Below, one piece after another: positions 6,020-11,724 of a stretch of 11,724 nt of DNA. Source of the stretch: Bacteroidales bacterium (GTDB lineage Bacteria; Bacteroidota; Bacteroidia; Bacteroidales; UBA4181); assembly GCA_031287245.1 (NCBI GenBank), contig JAITTD010000248.1, positions 1 to 11,724 on the forward strand, in the 5' to 3' direction. Made by a program: the position numbers and the translations under genes. Below the pieces are notes generated by a model that saw nothing but the letters and a program-made list of their open reading frames with translations, did no database searches and was not told the DNA's origin. Positions within the stretch are counted from its first letter, which is position 1. Each line of letters starts with the position of its first letter.

Positions 6020-6124
6020 TTTAATTATTTAGTTCAACGATAGGCGATTTTATTTCAACAAACATATTCAGCGCCATATCAAAAGATTTATATATATTGA
6101 TGTCATTTTTTTAAAACGTTGCGT

Positions 6125-6132
6125 CAAAATTA
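6125..6132 (-). promoter_or_regulatory. Weak -7 box candidate for the lipoprotein
   Basis: TAATTTTG on the minus strand matches TAnnTTTG about 106 bases before the ATG at 6019 and just after the permease stop. No TTTG lies at -33. Read-through from the permease is equally possible. Confidence 0.3.
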
Positions 6133-6143
6133 CCAAAATTTCA

Positions 6144-7601
6144 TCATTTTTCAGGGTGATTCAGTTTGCTGTGCTTCATACCATAAGTGAAATAGATGAT
6201 GAATCCGATGATAGTCCAGCAAATAAGCCTGAACCAAGTGTTCCAAGGCAGCGAAATCATCTGCACCAAGCAAAAAGCGGCGCCCAATATGGGAATAAAC
6301 GGTACAAACGGTACTTTAAACGGACGTTTCAATGCGGGTTGGGTGGCACGCAACACCACCACCGAAATACAAACAATGGTGAAAGCCAGCAGCGTACCGA
6401 TGGAAACTAATTCATTGAGAACGTGCAGCGGAAACAGCCCTGCCACCAATGCTGTGACAATACCTGCAAACACAGTAGCATTGTGCGGAATACGGGTTTT
6501 GCTGTGAATTTTTGAAAACTGTTTTGGAAGCATTCCATCCTTCGAAATGGCGTAATATATGCGGGTTTGCCCCATCATCATCACCAGGATAACGGAACTA
6601 AGCCCTGCAATAGCGCCCAATTTGATGAAAGGACTCAGCCAGCTCAGGCTTTTCCCGGCGGTGTCGATGGCAACGGCAATGGGAGCGTCCACATTTAAGT
6701 CCTTGTAGTTGACAATGCCGGTGAGCACTGCTGTCACCGCCACATACAGCAACGCGCAAACAACGATTGATATGAGAATGCCTTTGGGCATATCTTTTTG
6801 AGGATTATGCGTTTCCTGCGCCGCTGTGGACAGGGCGTCGAAGCCGAGGAAGGCGAAAAACACCAGCGCCGCGCCGCGAAGAATACCGCTCCATCCGAAA
6901 TGCCCGTATTCACCGGTATTTTCGGGGATGTAAGGATTCCAATTGCCTGTGTCAATGTGCGAGATGCCAAACCCGATGAAGAGCAAAATGACGCCTACCT
7001 TTATCACCACAATGATGTTGTTGATGAGTGAAGATTGCCTGATACCGCCCAAAAGGAAGGTTGCCACCAGCGCAACAATGAACACTGCCGGAAAATTGAT
7101 GATGCTGCCTGTGAATACCCATCCGTCAGCGGTATGGTCAAGGGTGGACGTCATCATTTTTGCGGGCAAATCGATGTTCCAACTCTGAAACAGGCTTTGG
7201 ATATAGCCCGACCACGCAACGGCAACGGTTGAACAGGCAAAAAGATACTCCAAAATCAAATCCCAACCGATGAACCATGCCAAAAACTCGCCCATAGTGG
7301 CATAACTGTACGAATACACGCTTCCCGAAACGGGCAACATGGCTGCAAATTCGGCATAACACAAAGCAGACAGGATACATCCTGCCGCCGAAATCAGAAA
7401 CGAAACGGTCAGCGCGGGACCGGCATAATTTGCCGCCGCCTGTCCGGTAATCACGAATATGCCGGCGCCTACTATCGCACCTACCCCCAAGGCTACCAAA
7501 TGGGACACCTTCAAACTTCTTCGCAAACCGCCGCCCTGCGAATCGTCTGATTCTGCCACCATTGCCGCTATATCCTTCTTTTTGAACAATTTTTCAAACA
7601 T
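6144..7601 (-). CDS. APC-family amino acid permease (cationic amino acid transporter type)
   Basis: This roughly 485-residue inner-membrane protein has many hydrophobic segments consistent with about 12 membrane helices. Its first helix carries GVGAIVGAGIFVITGQAAANYAGPA, the substrate-binding unwound-helix motif of the APC superfamily, in the form seen in the CAT group (YhdG-like). It should import amino acids by proton or cation symport; the specific substrate is not readable. A longer frame opens at TTG 7619, but that TTG overlaps the -7 box TACTTTTG, so the ATG at 7599-7601 (MFEKLFKKKD) is the better start, with a leader of roughly 10 bases. It diverges from citrate synthase. Serine dehydratase nearby makes amino acid use as a carbon source a reasonable context. 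Confidence 0.9.
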   Translation of the reverse strand: MFEKLFKKKDIAAMVAESDDSQGGGLRRSLKVSHLVALGVGAIVGAGIFVITGQAAANYAGPALTVSFLISAAGCILSALCYAEFAAMLPVSGSVYSYSYATMGEFLAWFIGWDLILEYLFACSTVAVAWSGYIQSLFQSWNIDLPAKMMTSTLDHTADGWVFTGSIINFPAVFIVALVATFLLGGIRQSSLINNIIVVIKVGVILLFIGFGISHIDTGNWNPYIPENTGEYGHFGWSGILRGAALVFFAFLGFDALSTAAQETHNPQKDMPKGILISIVVCALLYVAVTAVLTGIVNYKDLNVDAPIAVAIDTAGKSLSWLSPFIKLGAIAGLSSVILVMMMGQTRIYYAISKDGMLPKQFSKIHSKTRIPHNATVFAGIVTALVAGLFPLHVLNELVSIGTLLAFTIVCISVVVLRATQPALKRPFKVPFVPFIPILGAAFCLVQMISLPWNTWFRLICWTIIGFIIYFTYGMKHSKLNHPEK

Positions 7602-7616
7602 CAGAATAAATTTGCG

Positions 7617-7624
7617 CAAAAGTA
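7617..7624 (-). promoter_or_regulatory. -7 box for the permease; decides its start
   Basis: TACTTTTG on the minus strand is a full TAnnTTTG match. Transcription would begin near 7611, so the in-frame TTG at 7617-7619 cannot be translated from it, which supports the ATG at 7601. Confidence 0.55.
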
Positions 7625-7689
7625 CAAAACATAATTTATTTTAATTGTGAAAATTTCATAAAAAGTTTTTTTTATTCAGGAATAAAAGT

Positions 7690-7697
7690 TATTTTTG
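7690..7697 (+). promoter_or_regulatory. -7 box for citrate synthase
   Basis: TATTTTTG matches TAnnTTTG 23 bases before the ATG at 7721. A T-run, not a clear TTTG, occupies the -33 position. It is divergent from the permease promoter. Confidence 0.5.
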
Positions 7698-7720
7698 TAA
7701 AAAAAGTAAAATTAATTGCC

Positions 7721-9064
7721 ATGAAAAAAGAATATCTGATTTATAAACTGTCAGAATCGGTAAAGACGACCAGTAAAATTGATAATGACCTGTTTGTCAA
7801 ATATAATGTCAAACGCGGACTTCGCAATGAGGACGGATCCGGTGTATTGGTCGGACTGACGCAAATAGGCAACGTAGTTGGCTATGAACGCACACCGGAA
7901 GGCACATTGAAGGCTATCCCCGGTAAATTGTTCTATCGCGGTTATGATGTGGAAAACATCGTACACGCTTTACTCAAAGATAAACGTTTTGGATTTGAGG
8001 AAGTTGCCTATCTGATGCTGTCGGGAAAACTGCCCGACAAGGAGGAACTGAGCCATTTTTCGGAGTTGATTAATGAGCACATGGCGCTGGAACAGAAAAC
8101 CAAGATGAACATCATTGACCTCGAAGGGCAGAATATTATGAATATTCTTGCTCGCAGTGTGCTGGAAATGTACAATTTCGACGCCAATCCGGACGACACT
8201 TCTGCTGATAATCTGATGCGTCAATCCATTGACCTGATTTCCAAGTTCCCTACCATCATTGCCTACGCCTATAATATATATCGGCACAGCACACACGGAC
8301 GGTCACTGCACATCCGTCACCCCAACGAAAACCTCTCCATTGCCGAAAATTTTCTGTACATGCTGAAAAAAAACTATACTCCACTGGAAGCCCGTACATT
8401 GGACTTGCTGTTGGTGTTGCAGGCAGAGCACGGCGGAGGTAACAACTCCACTTTTACCGTGCGTGTCACCAGTTCCACCGGCACGGATACCTACTCGTCC
8501 ATCGCTGCGGGCATCGGTTCGTTGAAAGGACCTCTGCATGGCGGCGCCAACATTCAGGTGGTGGATATGTTCCATCATTTGCAGGAAAATATTTCCGACT
8601 GGTCGAGCATCGATGAAATAGACAACTATTTTAAGCGAATGCTCAACAAGGAAGTTTACAACCGCACCGGATTGATTTATGGTATAGGTCACGCCGTTTA
8701 TACCATTTCCGACCCCAGAGCGTTGCTGTTGAAAGAGATAGCCCGCGAATTAGCCAAAGAAAAGAAATGCGAAAAGGATTTTATTTTCCTCGAACTGCTG
8801 GAAGAAAGAGCCATCAAATGTTTCAACGAATTTAACGGAGGCAAAAAAACCGTGTCGTCCAACATTGATTTCTATTCGGGCTTTGTGTATGAAATGATTG
8901 GTTTACCGCAGGAAATCTATACGCCCCTTTTTGCCATGTCCCGTATTGTAGGTTGGACAGCGCACCGCATTGAAGAACTTAGCTTTAAGGGCAAGCGCAT
9001 CATCCGTCCTGCCTATCGCAATGTGCTGGAAGAGCAAGAGTATCTTTCTGTGAAAAACAGATAA
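7721..9064 (+). CDS. Citrate synthase (citrate/2-methylcitrate synthase family)
   Basis: The 447-residue enzyme condenses oxaloacetate with acetyl-CoA to citrate. The catalytic set of the family is complete: H237 (LQAEHGGGNNSTF), H273 (LKGPLHGGAN), H324 (GIGHAVYTISDPRA) with R333, and D383 (SSNIDFYSGFVY). The N-terminus (about residues 1-60) is longer than that of compact citrate synthases. The core pattern NSTFTVRVTSSTGTDTYSSIAAGIGSLKGP matches the Bacteroidota/Firmicutes type of roughly 450 residues. Propionyl-CoA use (2-methylcitrate synthase) cannot be excluded by sequence, but no prpB or prpD gene adjoins it. Neither aconitase nor isocitrate dehydrogenase follows; instead a cellulase-like gene begins 13 bases after the stop. 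Confidence 0.93.
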   Translation: MKKEYLIYKLSESVKTTSKIDNDLFVKYNVKRGLRNEDGSGVLVGLTQIGNVVGYERTPEGTLKAIPGKLFYRGYDVENIVHALLKDKRFGFEEVAYLMLSGKLPDKEELSHFSELINEHMALEQKTKMNIIDLEGQNIMNILARSVLEMYNFDANPDDTSADNLMRQSIDLISKFPTIIAYAYNIYRHSTHGRSLHIRHPNENLSIAENFLYMLKKNYTPLEARTLDLLLVLQAEHGGGNNSTFTVRVTSSTGTDTYSSIAAGIGSLKGPLHGGANIQVVDMFHHLQENISDWSSIDEIDNYFKRMLNKEVYNRTGLIYGIGHAVYTISDPRALLLKEIARELAKEKKCEKDFIFLELLEERAIKCFNEFNGGKKTVSSNIDFYSGFVYEMIGLPQEIYTPLFAMSRIVGWTAHRIEELSFKGKRIIRPAYRNVLEEQEYLSVKNR

Positions 9065-9077
9065 AAAATAAATTTGT

Positions 9078-10265
9078 ATGGATATTGACAGAAGAAAATT
9101 TATATCAACAGCAGTAAAAGGTTCGGCAACTGTGTTGGCAGCAAGCAGTTTGCCCGGTTTTGCGTATTCGCAAGGAACATCCGCACCATCAAAATATATG
9201 CCTGTTTCGCAGTTGAAAAAGCCGGTAGCGATTGCAATGTGGGATTATAGCTGGATATTGCGTCATCATCGTTACGGAGAGTTTGAAAATTGGGACAAAG
9301 CGCTCGAAGGACTTGCCGAACGCGGATATGACGCCATACGTATGGACGCGATGCCCCAGTTTGTGGTATCTTCCAAAGATGGAAAAATAACCAACGAGTT
9401 TCGCAGTATCAAAGACGGATGGGTGCCGGCTATGTGGGGAAATGACTATACCATGAGTTTTCGCCCAAGGGAGGCGCTGATTGAGTTTCTGACAAAATGC
9501 AAGAAATACAATATTCGGGTAGGCTTGGCTTCGTGGTTTTTGCAGCACGGAACAGAAAGAAGCGATATTTTCACGGAAGAAGGCGGTTTGTTTCGTGCAT
9601 GGGATGAAACATTGACCTTTCTTGACAATCATCATTTGCTGGATAATAATATTCTTTATGTTGATGTTTTGAATGAATATCCCACAACAAACGGTTATGA
9701 CTGGATGAAACGGGAAATGAACTATAATCAGTTTGCAAATGACATTCTTTCACGCCTAAAAAACAAATACAAGGCGTTGGATTTTTTCTTTTCCTTGGAT
9801 CATCGTTTGGCTGATTTCGACCTGACAAATTATGCCGCGTTGGATTACCATATCTGGTTTAACCATCGTGGCGGGATTCCAGGACTGTCGGAGGTTACAC
9901 AAAGAGATCAGAGCAAAATAGACTATCGCGTGGAACTAAAGAATCTGCAAGCATACTGGGCAGCCAATAAGAGCAGTTTGACGGAATGGATGAACAGCAC
10001 AATGAGCGCAGTATCGCAAGCAGCAGCCAAACAGGGAATCGTATGCGGCAATACGGAAGGATGGGGACCTATTTTTTGGTACGACCACCCTGAACTTGAC
10101 TGGTGGTGGGTAAAAGAATCTGCCGAAGTCTGCATTGATTTGTTAAAGGCTTATCCTAATTATAAATTCATCTGCACTTCAAATTTCACGCATCCCCAAT
10201 TTAAAGGATTATGGGAGGACGTCAAGTGGCACAAGGAAATGACCAGAAGGATACATGCCCTTTAA
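9078..10265 (+). CDS. Tat-exported cellulase-like glycosidase (GH-A clan barrel)
   Basis: The 395-residue product opens with a twin-arginine signal: DRRKFIS at 4-10, then an Ala/Ser-rich hydrophobic stretch ending near AYSQG (29-33). It should be exported folded to the periplasm. The rest resembles sugar-binding cellulase-like (beta/alpha)8 proteins: MWDYSWILRHH near the first strand, RGYDAIRMDAMP at 82-92, DVLNEYP at 196-202 with E200 in the position of the acid/base, and NTEGWG at 325-330 with E327 a candidate nucleophile. The glycan substrate is unknown and a GH family number cannot be assigned with confidence. It starts 13 bases after citrate synthase, so it may be cotranscribed. A TAAATTTG at 9069-9076 ends one base before the ATG and is too close to act as its promoter. 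Its stop overlaps that of the convergent serine dehydratase by 4 nt. Confidence 0.75.
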   Translation: MDIDRRKFISTAVKGSATVLAASSLPGFAYSQGTSAPSKYMPVSQLKKPVAIAMWDYSWILRHHRYGEFENWDKALEGLAERGYDAIRMDAMPQFVVSSKDGKITNEFRSIKDGWVPAMWGNDYTMSFRPREALIEFLTKCKKYNIRVGLASWFLQHGTERSDIFTEEGGLFRAWDETLTFLDNHHLLDNNILYVDVLNEYPTTNGYDWMKREMNYNQFANDILSRLKNKYKALDFFFSLDHRLADFDLTNYAALDYHIWFNHRGGIPGLSEVTQRDQSKIDYRVELKNLQAYWAANKSSLTEWMNSTMSAVSQAAAKQGIVCGNTEGWGPIFWYDHPELDWWWVKESAEVCIDLLKAYPNYKFICTSNFTHPQFKGLWEDVKWHKEMTRRIHAL

Positions 10266-11500
10266 GACTTTGCCTGATTTCTGTTGAATTCTAAATGATT
10301 ATCCTTCATTTGCGCTGCCAGTCCGCCTTCTGATGTTTCCTTGTAGAGGCTTGGCAGGTCGTGACCGGTTTGGCGCATGGTTTCCACCACTTTGTCGAAA
10401 CTGACGCGGTGTTTTCCGTCCGAAAGACTTGAATACAGATTTGCATCCAACGCGCGGACTGCGGCAAAGGCGTTTCGCTCAATGCAGGGTATCTGCACCA
10501 TTCCGCAAACGGGATCGCAGGTCAAGCCGAGGTGATGCTCCAAGCCCATTTCGGCGGCGTATTCAATCTGGGCATCGCTGCCGCCAAAAAGTTGGCAAGC
10601 GGCAGCGGCAGTCATGGCGCAGGCTACGCCGATTTCGCCCTGACATCCCACTTGTGCGCCGGATACAGAGGCGTTGGTCTTTACGATTTCCGCTATCAAA
10701 CCTGCAGTTGCCAAGGCTTTATGTATCTTTTGGTCGGTAAACTCGTAACTGTTCTGTAAATGATAGAGCACGCCCGGCAATACGCCCGACGAACCACAGG
10801 TAGGCGCGGTGACCACTCTGCCGCCGCTTGCATTTTCTTCGGCAACAGCCAGCGCATAAGCATATACTAATGCTCTGCTTTTCAAGGAAGCCTTGTAACC
10901 CGACGCTTTGATGTGGTAAGTGGCTGCTTTGCGCTGTAATCCCAAGCCTCCGGGCAAGATGCCTTCGTTTTCAAGACCGTGTTTCACTGATTCCTTCATC
11001 GTTTCCCATACATCAGCCAGATAGTCCCATATCCCGCTGCCTTCCTGCTCGGACACGTATTCCCAATAGGTCTGACCGCGCTGTTCGCACCACGAAAGGA
11101 TGTCCTGCATATTGGAACGGTCGTAAACCTGTTTACTGCCGGTAACAAAGGTTTGCCCATCCTCCACAATGTCGCCTCCGCCGATACTGTAGTAAATCTG
11201 ATTTCCTGCGGTGTTTCCTGTGGCTTCTAATGCTTCAAACTTCATTCCGTTCGGGTGAAAAGGCAGAACAGTGTGAGGTTCCCACAAGATTTCCACCGGA
11301 TAAGGTTCCAAAGTTTTAACAATTGCCTTATCGGTAAGGTGTCCGCGCCCTGTAGCAGCAAGACTTCCGTATAAAGTCACCCGAAAAGATTCAGCACGAG
11401 GGTTTTTTATCAGAAATTCCTCGGCGGCAAACACCGGTCCCATCGTATGGCTGCTTGACGGACCGAAACCTGTCTTGTAAATGTTACGAATTGATTCCAT
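10262..11500 (-). CDS. sdaA: L-serine ammonia-lyase, iron-sulfur dependent, single chain
   Basis: This cytoplasmic enzyme deaminates L-serine to pyruvate and ammonia. The 412-residue product has the beta domain first (SIRNIYKTGFGPSSSHTMGP at residues 3-22) and the catalytic alpha domain after about residue 180 (APTCGSSGVLPG, NASVSGAQVGCQGEIGVACAM, CDPVCGMVQIPC). Three cysteines, C286, C328 and C339, have the CX41CX10C spacing of the [4Fe-4S] ligands known from bacterial serine dehydratases. The frame is open for 69 more codons upstream, but that stretch is AT-rich, unlike the family, and crosses the -7 box. The ATG at 11498-11500 (MESIRNIYK) is therefore the start. No cysteine occurs near the C-terminus, unlike enzymes whose terminal Cys caps the cluster. 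It is tail-to-tail with the cellulase-like gene. Confidence 0.95.
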   Translation of the reverse strand: MESIRNIYKTGFGPSSSHTMGPVFAAEEFLIKNPRAESFRVTLYGSLAATGRGHLTDKAIVKTLEPYPVEILWEPHTVLPFHPNGMKFEALEATGNTAGNQIYYSIGGGDIVEDGQTFVTGSKQVYDRSNMQDILSWCEQRGQTYWEYVSEQEGSGIWDYLADVWETMKESVKHGLENEGILPGGLGLQRKAATYHIKASGYKASLKSRALVYAYALAVAEENASGGRVVTAPTCGSSGVLPGVLYHLQNSYEFTDQKIHKALATAGLIAEIVKTNASVSGAQVGCQGEIGVACAMTAAAACQLFGGSDAQIEYAAEMGLEHHLGLTCDPVCGMVQIPCIERNAFAAVRALDANLYSSLSDGKHRVSFDKVVETMRQTGHDLPSLYKETSEGGLAAQMKDNHLEFNRNQAKS

Positions 11501-11525
11501 GGTGCATTTCAATGAATATTTTGTG

Positions 11526-11533
11526 CAAAAGTA
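11526..11533 (-). promoter_or_regulatory. -7 box for serine ammonia-lyase; decides its start
   Basis: TACTTTTG on the minus strand is a full TAnnTTTG match 25 bases before the ATG at 11500. It lies inside the spurious upstream extension of the frame, which argues for the shorter protein. Confidence 0.6.
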
Positions 11534-11647
11534 AATGAAAAAATTCGAGATTCCTAAACACATGCAATGAAAAAACAGTTTTTTGATTCCCTCTCGAAAA
11601 AAGGCATCATTTATTTTATTTTTTATAAATATATAAAAAATAATGAT

Positions 11648-11655
11648 TACTTTTG
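11648..11655 (+). promoter_or_regulatory. -7 box pointing out of the right edge
   Basis: TACTTTTG on the plus strand, in a very AT-rich stretch, matches TAnnTTTG and would drive a gene beginning near or beyond the window end, divergent from serine ammonia-lyase. Confidence 0.45.
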
Positions 11656-11694
11656 CGCTGTAAACAAATGACTTAATGAAATAAAAGTTTAACG

Positions 11695-11724
11695 ATGACG
11701 TGTGCAACCCGAAATAATATTTCT
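11695..11724 (+). CDS. Possible first 10 codons of the next gene, cut by the window edge
   Basis: ATG at 11695 opens a frame (MTCATRNNIS) that stays open to the last base. It lies about 40 bases after the -7 box at 11648. Two earlier ATGs in the leader stop after two codons. Ten codons are too few to identify a product, and the true start may lie beyond the window. Confidence 0.2.
   Translation, partial: MTCATRNNIS

Noticed and set aside
7602..7619. TTG start adding six residues to the permease
   Set aside because: The TTG overlaps the -7 box TACTTTTG, so it would not be in the transcript; the ATG at 7601 fits.
9069..9076. TAAATTTG as the promoter of the cellulase-like gene
   Set aside because: It ends one base before the ATG, so transcription would start inside the coding sequence and there is no later plausible start before the Tat signal ends.
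11501..11512. GGTGCATTTCAA identical to the left end of the inverted-repeat element (649-660)
   Set aside because: A 12-base match is expected by chance in a window of this size and the similarity does not extend.
11501..11707. N-terminal extension of serine ammonia-lyase by 69 residues
   Set aside because: The extension is AT-rich, unlike the family, and spans a perfect -7 box; MESIRNIYK at 11500 matches the usual family start.

Overview
The window looks like chromosomal DNA of a Bacteroidota bacterium, probably an anaerobic or fermentative member of the Bacteroidales. Three things point there. The promoter element TAnnTTTG (the Bacteroidota -7 box) precedes most start codons. Shine-Dalgarno sites are largely absent. 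The gene families (GH92 glycosidase, UxuB-type SDR with a PfkB sugar kinase, FKBP-like lipoprotein, ECF sigma factor, single-chain Fe-S serine dehydratase) are typical of that phylum. The exact genus cannot be read from the sequence.

Layout, left to right. Bases 1-453 are the 3' end of a GH92 alpha-mannosidase-type gene (+). Bases 454-1213 are an unusually palindrome-rich gap. It holds a hairpin cluster (511-638), a roughly 290-bp element bounded by 17-bp perfect inverted repeats (651-938), and a possible 43-residue single-TM protein (1086-1217, +). A radical SAM protein of the PflX/COG1313 type (-) is divergent from an SDR of the D-mannonate oxidoreductase type (2276, +). The SDR is followed by a PfkB sugar kinase resembling 2-keto-3-deoxygluconate kinase (+). 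A convergent gap at 4255-4378 carries tandem 21-bp repeats and a 24-bp perfect palindrome. Next come three minus-strand genes which, read in their own direction, are an APC amino acid permease (7601), an FKBP-like lipoprotein (6019) and an ECF sigma factor (4978). Citrate synthase (7721, +) diverges from the permease. Thirteen bases downstream of it lies a Tat-exported cellulase-like glycosidase (9078, +), which ends in a 4-nt tail-to-tail overlap with L-serine ammonia-lyase (10262-11500, -). A good -7 box at 11648 points out of the right edge toward another gene.

How the genes fit together. The GH92 enzyme and the cellulase-like protein would act on extracytoplasmic glycans. The SDR and kinase pair suggests hexuronate use (fructuronate to mannonate, then 2-keto-3-deoxygluconate phosphorylation), although the intervening mannonate dehydratase is not in the window. 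Permease, serine dehydratase and citrate synthase link amino acid uptake and pyruvate supply to the TCA branch. Apart from the SDR/kinase pair and possibly citrate synthase with the cellulase-like gene, these look like separate transcription units, not one dedicated system.

I see no convincing new multi-gene system. The most unexplained DNA is the structured gap at 454-1213. The MITE-like element there and the small membrane ORF are the items most worth a second look.
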